Assembly: GCA_902538695.1 (NCBI GenBank)
Contig: CACBGC010000017.1
Coordinates: forward strand, 1-16,469
Reading direction: 5' to 3'
Origin: an uncultured Synechococcaceae cyanobacterium
Lineage (GTDB): Bacteria > Cyanobacteriota > Cyanobacteriia > PCC-6307 > Cyanobiaceae
DNA length: 16,469 nt
Position numbers and translations under genes: made by a program. Positions 1 through 6,745 of the stretch are shown here, piece by piece (within the stretch, counting starts at the first letter, position 1; the number at the start of each line of letters is the position of its first letter). The notes below the pieces were generated by a model. That model made no database searches. It was given only the letters and a program-made list of their open reading frames with translations, and was not told the DNA's origin.

Positions 1-2
1 CA

Positions 3-809
3 GCATCTTTAGCCAAAGGAAGAACTACTATTGAAAATGCTGCTAGAGAGCCTGAAGTTCAAGATTTATGCCAAATGCTTAATAAAATGGGGGCAAAAAT
101 TTATGACTCCGGTAAAGAAACAATTATTATTGATGGTGTTAATAAGCTTGGCGGATGTACCCATAAAGTAATTCCAGACCGAATAGAAGCTGGAACTTTT
201 CTAATAGCTGCTGCTGCAACTTCCTCTTCAATTACAATTTCTCCAGTAATCCCTCATCATCTTGAAGCTGTCATTAATAAGCTTCAAGAGAGTGGGAGTA
301 AAATTACGATTAAAGGTAATTCGATTTCTATCAAGAGTAAAGAGATTAAAGGAGTAGATATTGAAACAGCTCCTTTCCCAGGCTTTCCTACTGATTTGCA
401 GGCACCATTTACAACTCTAATGACAATCGCAAATGGTGAATCAAAGATAACTGAAACAATTTTCGAAAACAGAATGAATCATATTTATTTACTTAATGAA
501 ATGGGCGCCAGTATAAAACTAAACAAAAACGTAGCTCACATCAAAGGTGTTAAAACAATTAATGGTATGAATCTAGTTGGCTCAGATTTAAGGTCATCAG
601 CTGCATTAATAATTGCAGGAATCATCGCAAAAGGTAGTAGTAATTTCTATGGATTAGAACATCTAGATAGAGGTTATGAAAATTTTGAATTAAAACTAAA
701 AAATTTAGGTGTAAAAATAACTAGAGAAATCAGTAAAAATAATTTTGAGGAAAATGGATATAAAATTGAACCTAGATCTGAGAATCTTTCAAAACTCGAA
801 GCAGCTTAG
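3..809 (+). CDS. murA: UDP-N-acetylglucosamine 1-carboxyvinyltransferase, 3' part
   Basis: This is the C-terminal part of MurA, which transfers enolpyruvate from PEP to UDP-GlcNAc in the first committed step of peptidoglycan synthesis in the cytoplasm. The reading frame is open from the first base of the window, so the start and the PEP-reactive cysteine region lie outside it. Visible family features are AKGRTTIENAAREPEV at the left edge, PDRIEAGTF, the APFPGFPTDLQ loop whose Asp (codon at 393-395) matches the general base of the family, and DLRSSAALIIAG followed by GLEHLDRGYENFE near the C-terminus. The first Met inside the window (base 75) is internal to the domain and is not the start. The frame ends in a Lys/Glu-rich tail. 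Identification is firm from motif order; only the truncation by the window edge is unusual. Confidence 0.96.
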   Translation, partial: ASLAKGRTTIENAAREPEVQDLCQMLNKMGAKIYDSGKETIIIDGVNKLGGCTHKVIPDRIEAGTFLIAAAATSSSITISPVIPHHLEAVINKLQESGSKITIKGNSISIKSKEIKGVDIETAPFPGFPTDLQAPFTTLMTIANGESKITETIFENRMNHIYLLNEMGASIKLNKNVAHIKGVKTINGMNLVGSDLRSSAALIIAGIIAKGSSNFYGLEHLDRGYENFELKLKNLGVKITREISKNNFEENGYKIEPRSENLSKLEAA

Positions 810-847
810 TCTTTTCTAAATAAATTTTTAAAACGAAGAAAGTTGAT

Positions 848-958
848 TAAACGTAAGCAATATTTATGAGTGAAATACAACCCAAAAATAATATAAATAA
901 AACTAGAAAGCGGTTAGACCAAATTTTATTTAGACCATTAAATTTGAATTCGTTCATG
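848..958 (-). CDS. Candidate 36-residue single-pass membrane protein (second of a pair)
   Basis: This is a small frame, not recognised as a known family. It starts with ATG at 958-956, which overlaps the TGA of the preceding small frame as ATGA, and ends with TAA at 850-848. The product has a polar, basic N-terminal half (MNEFKFNGLNKIWSNR) followed by a hydrophobic segment (about residues 18-36, LVLFILFLGCISLINIAYV) long enough to cross a membrane. The basic side would face the cytoplasm under the positive-inside rule. The composition resembles the many tiny thylakoid or photosystem-associated proteins of cyanobacteria, but no specific motif (for example the chlorophyll-binding ExxNGRxAM of Hlips) is present. 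The overlap with its neighbour suggests translational coupling. A 36-codon plus-strand frame (866-976) overlaps it but lacks any protein-like feature. It could still be a chance frame. Confidence 0.4.
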
Positions 959-1061
959 CCCAAGTTCCGCTATTAAATCCGAATGTTGTAAGTATAGTTA
1001 CTGCAATAAAAAGGTAAGGAACAAATTTAAATGATAATTTTTTAGCTTGAGTTTTAGACAT
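954..1061 (-). CDS. Candidate 35-residue single-pass membrane protein (first of a pair)
   Basis: This is a small minus-strand frame starting with ATG at 1061-1059 and ending with TGA at 956-954. The product has a lysine-rich start (MSKTQAKKLSFK), one hydrophobic segment (about residues 13-29, FVPYLFIAVTILTTFGF) and a short polar tail. The architecture is a classic N-in small membrane protein. Its stop overlaps the start of a second membrane-type frame, which argues for a dicistronic unit. There is no good Shine-Dalgarno directly before this ATG. A strong AAAGGAG lies further upstream, before an eight-codon frame in the same register (1100-1074). No family was recognised, and chance cannot be excluded for a frame this short in AT-rich DNA. 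Confidence 0.4.
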   Translation of the reverse strand: MSKTQAKKLSFKFVPYLFIAVTILTTFGFNSGTWA

Positions 1062-1250
1062 TTGCTTTTTTTCTTAATATAACACAATATTACTAATCAT
1101 GAAGCTATCTCCTTTCAGAAAAGACTTTTAAGCGCATTTAATCACAAAAATGTATCAGAAATGTTTATATTTTCTTTTCCCCTCATTTGTTGTCAGCAAA
1201 TGCAATAAATAATTCTATGTTTTTATCGAAAAGATTAACTATTAACAAAC

Positions 1251-1264
1251 GTTATCCTGATAAC
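1251..1264. repeat. Short inverted repeat GTTATC-CT-GATAAC
   Basis: This is a perfect six-base inverted repeat with a two-base centre in otherwise featureless DNA, about 40 bases upstream of the tRNA-Leu promoter-like box. Its size and symmetry would suit a small dimeric regulator, but no known operator was recognised. It is followed by only four T, so it is a poor terminator. A repeat of this size can arise by chance. Confidence 0.35.
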
Positions 1265-1305
1265 TTTTCCTCGACCAAAACAATAGTCAATAAGTTGATT
1301 TTTGT

Positions 1306-1311
1306 TATAAT
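1306..1311 (+). promoter_or_regulatory. -10 box (TATAAT) for tRNA-Leu/argD
   Basis: A consensus TATAAT lies 27 bases before the mature 5' end of tRNA-Leu, so transcription would begin at about 1318 and leave a short leader for RNase P. There is no convincing -35 hexamer at the usual spacing, a common situation in Prochlorococcus promoters. Because argD starts five bases after the tRNA, this is also the most visible promoter for argD. Confidence 0.5.
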
Positions 1312-1338
1312 AAAAAAGTTCATTTTTTCAAAAGCCTT

Positions 1339-1420
1339 GGGAGCGTGGTGGAATTGGTAGACGCACCGCACTCAAAATGCGGCACCTTCGGGTATGTCGG
1401 TTCAAGTCCGACCGCTCCCA
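1339..1420 (+). tRNA. tRNA-Leu (anticodon CAA)
   Basis: This is a class II tRNA of 82 nt with a perfect seven-base acceptor stem (GGGAGCG with CGCTCCC) and discriminator A at 1420. The D-arm contains GGTAGAC. The anticodon arm is CCGCA-CTCAAAA-TGCGG with anticodon CAA at 1373-1375, followed by the long variable arm expected for leucine and a T-arm with GTTCAAGTC. CCA is not encoded. It reads UUG codons. A36-A37-A38 fits the recognition motif for MiaA prenylation followed by MiaB methylthiolation; miaB lies further along in this window. The argD ATG follows after only CTTTG. Confidence 0.97.
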
Positions 1421-1425
1421 CTTTG

Positions 1426-2601
1426 ATGAATACTTATACTCGATTCGATATATCTTTCAAAAAAGGAAAAGGTTGTTGGCTTTGGGACAACACAGGTAAA
1501 AAATATCTTGATGCCGTTGCTGGTATCGCAACTTGTAGTCTTGGACATAGCGATAGAGTTTTAAGAAGGAAGCTATCAAGTCAACTAAAAAAGATTCAGC
1601 ACATTTCCAATCTCTACAATATTGAAGAACAAGAACAATTAAGCAGAACTTTAACGAATATGAGTTGTGCCAAAAGCGTCTTCTTCTGCAACAGTGGTGC
1701 GGAAGCAAATGAATCAGCAATTAAATTAATTAAAAAATATGGTAATAAAACAAATAAAGGTAAAGAATCAATTATTCTCGCAGCAGAATCTAGCTTTCAT
1801 GGAAGGACACTGGCAGCTTTGAGTGCTACTGGACAACCCAAATATCAAAAAGGATTCGAACCAATGATTCAAGGGTTCAAATTTTTTAAATTTAACAATT
1901 TTGATTCGGTAAAAAAATTATTTGAAGAGTGTGAAAATAATGATCAAAAAATTTCCGGCATTTTAGTTGAACCAATACAAGGCGAAGGCGGCGTAATTCC
2001 TGGAAGTAAAATATTTTTTAAAAGCCTGAGAGAAATATGTGATAAATATAATTCTCTTCTCATTTTAGATGAGGTCCAAAGTGGAGTAGGTCGAACTGGG
2101 AAAATGTGGGGTTATGAGAATTTAGGAATTGAACCTGATGGATTCACTCTTGCTAAAGGATTAGGAGGAGGTCATGCAATTGGAGCATTATTGGTAAAAG
2201 AAAAAGCCAACATCTTTTCTCCAGGAGATCATGCAAGCACTTTTGGAGGGAACCCTTTCGCTTGTAAAGCTGCCCTAACTGTATTAGAAGAAATAAATAG
2301 AAGGAATATTATCAATAATGTTTATTTAAGAGGGGAACAATTAAGTGCTGGGTTTGAAGAATTGTCAAAAAAATTTCCAAATATTATTAGCGGGAAAAGA
2401 GGTTTAGGTTTAATACAAGGTCTTGAGATCAATGATGATTATGCTGATGCAAAAAAAATTACACTAAAAGCTTTTGATAAAGGATTACTGGTGGTTCCTG
2501 CAGGAGGAAATGTTGTAAGGATTGTCCCACCATTAGTTATTTCTCGAAGAGAAATTAATATTCTTTTGGATAAGCTAAATTCAATTTTTGAAGAGTTATA
2601 G
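1426..2601 (+). CDS. argD: N-acetylornithine aminotransferase
   Basis: This is a class III PLP-dependent aminotransferase (391 residues, normal for ArgD). It converts N-acetylglutamate semialdehyde to N-acetylornithine in arginine synthesis and may also serve as the succinyl-diaminopimelate aminotransferase. Visible motifs are CNSGAEANESAIKLIKKY (phosphate-binding region), ESSFHGRT, EPIQGEGGV, LILDEVQSGVGRTG with the pyridine-N Asp at residue 215, and TLAKGLGGG with the Schiff-base Lys at residue 244, then HASTFGGNPFACKAAL. The open frame extends back through the tRNA, but those 27 codons are tRNA sequence, so the ATG at 1426 is taken as the start. That leaves five bases between the tRNA end and the start codon and no room for a ribosome binding site outside the tRNA. 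folC follows after 11 bases and is probably co-transcribed. GabT-like class III enzymes are the main alternative, but the motif set and length favour ArgD. Confidence 0.94.
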   Translation: MNTYTRFDISFKKGKGCWLWDNTGKKYLDAVAGIATCSLGHSDRVLRRKLSSQLKKIQHISNLYNIEEQEQLSRTLTNMSCAKSVFFCNSGAEANESAIKLIKKYGNKTNKGKESIILAAESSFHGRTLAALSATGQPKYQKGFEPMIQGFKFFKFNNFDSVKKLFEECENNDQKISGILVEPIQGEGGVIPGSKIFFKSLREICDKYNSLLILDEVQSGVGRTGKMWGYENLGIEPDGFTLAKGLGGGHAIGALLVKEKANIFSPGDHASTFGGNPFACKAALTVLEEINRRNIINNVYLRGEQLSAGFEELSKKFPNIISGKRGLGLIQGLEINDDYADAKKITLKAFDKGLLVVPAGGNVVRIVPPLVISRREINILLDKLNSIFEEL

Positions 2602-2612
2602 CAATTAAAATT

Positions 2613-3845
2613 TTGAAAAATGCAAATTTAAAAACTTTTGAATTATTATCTCCTAAATACGAAAGGGATAATATCAAGTTAGGTTTATCAAGAATTAAAA
2701 AAGCACTTCAAGAACTTGGTAATCCTTGCAAGAATATCCCGGCGATACAGATTATTGGAACCAATGGGAAAGGATCAATCGCGGCATATTTGGAAAGTAT
2801 ACTTTTTGAAGCTAAAAGGAATTTCGGTGTAACGACATCTCCTCATCTTTTGGATGTATGCGAGAGGATTAGAGTTAATAAAAAAAATATTAATAAAACT
2901 GATTTTGAAAAAATCTATAGATTAATAGAAAAAAATTTTTCAAAATTTGAATTAAGTCCTTTTGAAAAAATCATTTGCTGCGCACTAAATTTTTTTGACT
3001 ATCAAAAAGTTGAATTACTCATTCTTGAAGCTGGCTTAGGGGGGCGATTAGACGCGACAACAGCCCATAAATCTAGACCAATCATTGCTATTGGGAATAT
3101 TGGCTTAGACCATAAAGAATTTCTTGGAGATACGATTGAAAAAATCGCGGAAGAAAAATTAGCAGTTATTGAAAAAAACTCAATTGTCATCTCATGCAAT
3201 CAAAATAGTCAAGTTGAAAATTTAATAACCAAAAAAGTTAAAGAGGTAGGAGCAGAAATTATTTGGAAAGATTCAATTTCAAACAGCTATGAGCTTGGAT
3301 TAAAAGGAATTTTTCAAAAGCAAAATGCTTCAGTAGCTGTTGGAGCAATTGAAGCGCTAAATAATTTGGGATTTAATATAAATGAAAAACACATATCTGA
3401 AGGTCTTAAAAAGACAACTTGGAACGGAAGGCTAGAAATAATAAATTATTTCAACAAAGAAATTCTTGTAGATTGTGCGCATAATTATCCTGCTGCAAAA
3501 GCACTCTCTAGAGAGCGAAGCAACTGGGAGAATGAAGATAAAGGAATTTATTGGATTTTAGGTGTCCAAAGACAAAAAGATATTTACGCAATATTAAAAA
3601 CACTTCTAAAAAAAAATGATCGCTTATTACTTGTGCCAGTTCCAAACCAACCTAGTTGGCAATTAAATGATCTCTCTCAGATTAAAGAAATTGACTTTCA
3701 AAAAATAATTGAATTTAAAACATTTGAACTTGCCATTGAGTATTTATTTTCCCTAGAAAAATGGCCACCCAATCATCCTGTTCTTACAGGTTCTATTTTT
3801 TTAGTTGCTGAATTTATTAAATTTGCAAATAAACAGAAATGTTAA
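2613..3845 (+). CDS. folC: Bifunctional dihydrofolate/folylpolyglutamate synthase
   Basis: This is a Mur-ligase-superfamily enzyme that adds glutamate to dihydropteroate and then to folates, using ATP. The P-loop GTNGKGS is at residues 49-55, followed by TTSPHLLDVCERIRVN (substrate loop), LEAGLGGRLDATTA, IGLDHKEFLGDTIEKIAEEK (Mg/phosphate region) and, in the C-terminal glutamate-ligase domain, WNGRLEI and VDCAHNYPAAKAL. The length of 410 residues is usual. The start is a TTG at 2613: no ATG is available in frame, and the N-terminus up to ERDNIKLGLSRIKKAL aligns in length with the family. It sits 11 bases after argD. Its stop codon overlaps the stop of the minus-strand FAD oxidase by four bases (shared TTAA). 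The alternative single-function FPGS cannot be separated from sequence alone. Confidence 0.93.
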   Translation: MKNANLKTFELLSPKYERDNIKLGLSRIKKALQELGNPCKNIPAIQIIGTNGKGSIAAYLESILFEAKRNFGVTTSPHLLDVCERIRVNKKNINKTDFEKIYRLIEKNFSKFELSPFEKIICCALNFFDYQKVELLILEAGLGGRLDATTAHKSRPIIAIGNIGLDHKEFLGDTIEKIAEEKLAVIEKNSIVISCNQNSQVENLITKKVKEVGAEIIWKDSISNSYELGLKGIFQKQNASVAVGAIEALNNLGFNINEKHISEGLKKTTWNGRLEIINYFNKEILVDCAHNYPAAKALSRERSNWENEDKGIYWILGVQRQKDIYAILKTLLKKNDRLLLVPVPNQPSWQLNDLSQIKEIDFQKIIEFKTFELAIEYLFSLEKWPPNHPVLTGSIFLVAEFIKFANKQKC

Positions 3846-5197
3846 ATATTAAATTGTTCCTTTACTTCCCAGCCTTCCAATTTTCCTGGATTTAATAGCC
3901 CTTTAGGATCAAATTTTAATTTCGCTTTTACTTGATCTGCGTCAACCACTCCTAGACCTCCGCCTTCGACAGTTAAAACATGGGGATTAAAAATAAATGC
4001 ACCAAGTTTCTTACAATCTTCCATTATTTCATTCAATTCATCTATCCCATTCCACCTTAATACAGGCAAAGCCGCTAATCGTGGTGATCCTTGTTGAGAA
4101 ACTGCCTCTAAATGCCAAAGAACTTTTCTACCCCATTTTTTTCTAAAAAAATTAATCAATTCAAGTTCATCATTAAGTGGCAAAAGCATTTGTAAATACG
4201 TCCAATTTTTATCCTTGGACCTCATATGAAGAGTTGTATGATTCCATACGACTTCAGAAATTCCATTGACGAGTTTTTCTTCTTCCCCAAGAAGGGTAGA
4301 TTCAACTTTGAATTTTTTACAAACTAGCTCAATGGTTTTTATTCCTCCAAGAGTAGATTGAATTAAAATCTTGTGACTTCTAGAATTAGTTTTAAACCAT
4401 TTTGGCATTTGATCTACAATTTCTTCTTCAAGAATTGCTCCTAGTTTCAGATCAATTGCTGCGCTGGTGAGAGTTTTTAATATTTCTATTGTTTTTTCAA
4501 ATTCAATACAGTCGATAACTATTGAATACCACTTACGTTTGATATCAGTAGCAAGAAGTAAAGAAGTAATTATTCCATTAGTCCCATAAGCATGATTCAG
4601 AGGTTCGGATTCTTCAGCATCAAATTTTAATAATTCAGGTTTTTCATTCATCGTTACAGCCTCTAAACCAATAAGATTTCCTGGATCTCTTAAAAATCCC
4701 CATCTAATTGAACCAATACCTCCTGATCCACCTGCAATAAAACCTCCAATTGTTGCAGTTTTCCAAGTACTAGGAAGCAACCTTAATTCCCTCCCATATT
4801 TCTCTAATTGTTTATTCAAATCTCCCATAACACAGCCAGACTGTACTTTTACAAAACCTGTATCTGGATCAAATTCTTCTAACTTATTAAAGTGACTCAT
4901 CTGCATTACAACTCCTTTAAACAGTGGGACAGCTTGTCCATAATTACCTGTACCTGAACCCCTTAAAGTAAGTGGGATAGAAAATTCCCAACAAATTTCT
5001 GCTACTTCCTTTACTGCTTTATGATCACTAGGCCTTACCACCAAATCAGCAATACATTCGTCTAATTTTTCAGTAAGGATTGGAGAGTAGTTATAAAAAT
5101 CTTTTGAAAGTCTTTTTATGTCAGATTGGCTTTCAATAATCTCTAAGTTTTTAACTTCCCTAAATTTTTCTATAAATTTAAGAGTATTTGATGTCAT
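3842..5197 (-). CDS. FAD-linked oxidase, GlcD/D-lactate dehydrogenase-like
   Basis: This is a 451-residue flavoprotein of the PCMH (VAO) family. The FAD-binding half includes ADLVVRPSDHKAVKEVAEIC (about 50-69), the pyrophosphate-contacting loop RGSGTGNYGQAVPL (79-92) and TIGGFIAGGSGGIGSIRWGFLRD (149-171). The C-terminal half ends in KFDPKGLLNPGKLEGW, the usual FAD-oxidase C-terminal signature. The family oxidises 2-hydroxy acids such as glycolate or D-lactate, but the substrate here cannot be read from sequence, and GlcD as such is only one possibility. There is no signal peptide or membrane segment, so it is cytosolic. It starts with ATG and no obvious Shine-Dalgarno, 38 bases downstream of the amidohydrolase gene on the same strand, which suggests one operon. 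The tail overlaps folC by four bases. Confidence 0.85.
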   Translation of the reverse strand: MTSNTLKFIEKFREVKNLEIIESQSDIKRLSKDFYNYSPILTEKLDECIADLVVRPSDHKAVKEVAEICWEFSIPLTLRGSGTGNYGQAVPLFKGVVMQMSHFNKLEEFDPDTGFVKVQSGCVMGDLNKQLEKYGRELRLLPSTWKTATIGGFIAGGSGGIGSIRWGFLRDPGNLIGLEAVTMNEKPELLKFDAEESEPLNHAYGTNGIITSLLLATDIKRKWYSIVIDCIEFEKTIEILKTLTSAAIDLKLGAILEEEIVDQMPKWFKTNSRSHKILIQSTLGGIKTIELVCKKFKVESTLLGEEEKLVNGISEVVWNHTTLHMRSKDKNWTYLQMLLPLNDELELINFFRKKWGRKVLWHLEAVSQQGSPRLAALPVLRWNGIDELNEIMEDCKKLGAFIFNPHVLTVEGGGLGVVDADQVKAKLKFDPKGLLNPGKLEGWEVKEQFNI

Positions 5198-5235
5198 TAA
5201 TTAAATTCTTATTGTTTTGTATATAAATTAGCCGA

Positions 5236-6471
5236 TTAACAATATAAATCGCCTTTTATAAACACTTTTCTCTTTAAAGAATTCGAAAAAACATCTGCCC
5301 ATCTTTGTGCATCTAAAATCACAAAATCAGCAGGACAACCCTTTTTAATTAAACCATCCCACTTTAAATTTAATAATCTGCTTGGAGCTAAAAAAATAGA
5401 AGATAGAGTCATTCTCTCCCAGGGATTTAGTTGAAGCATAGGCATCGAGCAAGACAATGTATAAAAAGGGTCAAAATTACCAAATGGGTACCAAGGGTCT
5501 TGAACATTATCACTACCAAGAGATACATCCACATGTGATTTTTGTAATTGCTTTATTGGCGCAACTGGTCTTTTTAATGAAGTAGTTTTATTACTTCTAT
5601 TGAGCAGCCAAAAATTTGTTAGGGGTAAGGCAATAACCTTAATATTTTTCTCAGCCATTTTTTCACCTAAATTTAAAATCTCTCTATTACTTAGAGAAAT
5701 AAGACTACTCAAATGACTACAAGTGATCGGAATACTATTAATATTTAAATTTTCGATTGTTTCTAATAAAACTTTTATTCCTGCTCCAGGTTCAATAATT
5801 GATTCATCTATATGCAAATCAATTTCTAGTTTATATTTACTCGCAAGAAGAAGCATCTTTGCTAGAAATTTGCTTGTGTTTTTTTTATTGAAAGGGGGTA
5901 CAAGAACACCACCTAAAATGCCTCCATTAAAGGAAAATATTTTTGCCAAATCTTCTCCATCAGTTGTATCCCAGAATTCCAATGGAGCTAGAGCAACGTA
6001 TTGTAAAGTCAACTCAGATGAAATTTTTTTTTGTAATTTAAAAAGTTCAATCCAAATATCAATAGATTGTCCTTTGTATGTATCAATATGACTTCTAATG
6101 GCACGGTATCCATTTTGTATGGAAAGTTTTAATGATTCCTCAACTCTTTCGAGAACCCTATCTTTAGTTCTAGTTTTATGTTCTTCAAGATTTACTGATA
6201 ATGCTCCTCCATAGTTTGATTCCAGATTAGGAAATTCTGCCCATGTAAAAGATTTATCAAAATGCGAATGCGTTTCAACAAATCTTGGGAATAAAATATT
6301 TTTTGGTTTCGTAATTTTATTTTTTAAAGGCTTTAACTCAGAAACAAATCCATCCTCCCAACTAATGGAAACTGAACAAAAATCCTCTACATCGATTATG
6401 AGGTTATCTATATCTTCAATTAAACAAAGGCTTCTGGGAATAAGAACCTCAGCTGTGCCGGAATTACTCAA
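5236..6471 (-). CDS. Metal-dependent amidohydrolase, cytosine deaminase (CodA)-like
   Basis: This is a 411-residue amidohydrolase-superfamily enzyme most like CodA. All expected metal and catalytic positions are present: FVETHSHFDK (H68, H70), RSHIDT (128-131), DLHIDE (H220, D222, E223, matching the H-x-D-E of CodA), TCSHLSS (H253) and LGSDNVQDPWYPFG (D321), the last closely following CodA's DDVFDPWYPLG. The reaction would be hydrolytic deamination of cytosine or a related N-heterocycle such as isoguanine or a pterin; the specificity is not fixed by these motifs. The apparent start is TTG at 6471, since no ATG lies near the N-terminus. It is first in a probable two-gene unit with the FAD oxidase. 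The 130 bases upstream, shared with tRNA-His on the other strand, must contain its promoter. Confidence 0.85.
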   Translation of the reverse strand: MSNSGTAEVLIPRSLCLIEDIDNLIIDVEDFCSVSISWEDGFVSELKPLKNKITKPKNILFPRFVETHSHFDKSFTWAEFPNLESNYGGALSVNLEEHKTRTKDRVLERVEESLKLSIQNGYRAIRSHIDTYKGQSIDIWIELFKLQKKISSELTLQYVALAPLEFWDTTDGEDLAKIFSFNGGILGGVLVPPFNKKNTSKFLAKMLLLASKYKLEIDLHIDESIIEPGAGIKVLLETIENLNINSIPITCSHLSSLISLSNREILNLGEKMAEKNIKVIALPLTNFWLLNRSNKTTSLKRPVAPIKQLQKSHVDVSLGSDNVQDPWYPFGNFDPFYTLSCSMPMLQLNPWERMTLSSIFLAPSRLLNLKWDGLIKKGCPADFVILDAQRWADVFSNSLKRKVFIKGDLYC

Positions 6472-6588
6472 ATTTTTAAATTTTCTTTTATTTTAAATCA
6501 TAAGAAAACTTTACAGAATTAGAAAATAATTCAAATTTCGCTAAAAGATAAAAATAACTATGAAAAATTACCCTTGAGTTGTTAAATT

Positions 6589-6594
6589 TATAAA
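6589..6594 (+). promoter_or_regulatory. -10-like box (TATAAA) for tRNA-His
   Basis: TATAAA lies six bases before the tRNA-His acceptor stem, so transcription would start about at the mature 5' end. No -35 match is seen at normal spacing. A short or absent 5' leader would be unusual for this tRNA; an unseen upstream promoter is the alternative. Confidence 0.35.
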
Positions 6595-6599
6595 TGTGA

Positions 6600-6673
6600 G
6601 GCGGGCGTCGCCAAGTGGTTAAGGCAGCGGCTTGTGGCGCCGCTATTCGGGGGTTCGAATCCCCTCGCTCGCC
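6600..6673 (+). tRNA. tRNA-His (anticodon GTG)
   Basis: The acceptor stem is GCGGGCG (6601-6607) with CGCTCGC (6666-6672), containing one G-U pair. The histidine-specific extra pair is encoded as G-1 at 6600 and C73 at 6673. The anticodon arm is GCGGC-TTGTGGC-GCCGC with GTG at 6634-6636, and the T-arm has GGTTCGAATCCCC. G37 means this tRNA is not a MiaA/MiaB substrate. CCA is not encoded. It lies 72 bases upstream of miaB on the same strand and divergent from the amidohydrolase gene. Confidence 0.97.
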
Positions 6674-6745
6674 CTCAAAAATATTGCAGCAAAATTATTT
6701 AACTTGTAATTTTGAATTAAAGAATCATGAAAAATTCCTAGCAAA

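Noticed and set aside
866..976. 36-codon plus-strand frame beginning MSEIQPKNN
   Set aside because: It is polar and low-complexity without motif or ribosome binding site, and it overlaps on the opposite strand two frames with clearer protein character.
1150..1212. 20-codon plus-strand frame in the murA-tRNA gap
   Set aside because: It is short, has no ribosome binding site and no recognisable pattern; chance is the simplest explanation.
1345..1425. Upstream extension of argD through the tRNA in the same open frame
   Set aside because: These 27 codons are the tRNA-Leu gene itself, and the conserved ArgD N-terminus begins at the ATG at 1426.
3504..3515. Perfect 12-base palindrome CTCTCTAGAGAG inside folC
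   Set aside because: A few palindromes of this length are expected by chance in 16 kb, and nothing around it suggests a site.
6691..6713. AAAATTA / TAATTTT hairpin after tRNA-His as a terminator
   Set aside because: The seven-base stem is A-T only, with a nine-base loop and no T run, so it is too weak to call.
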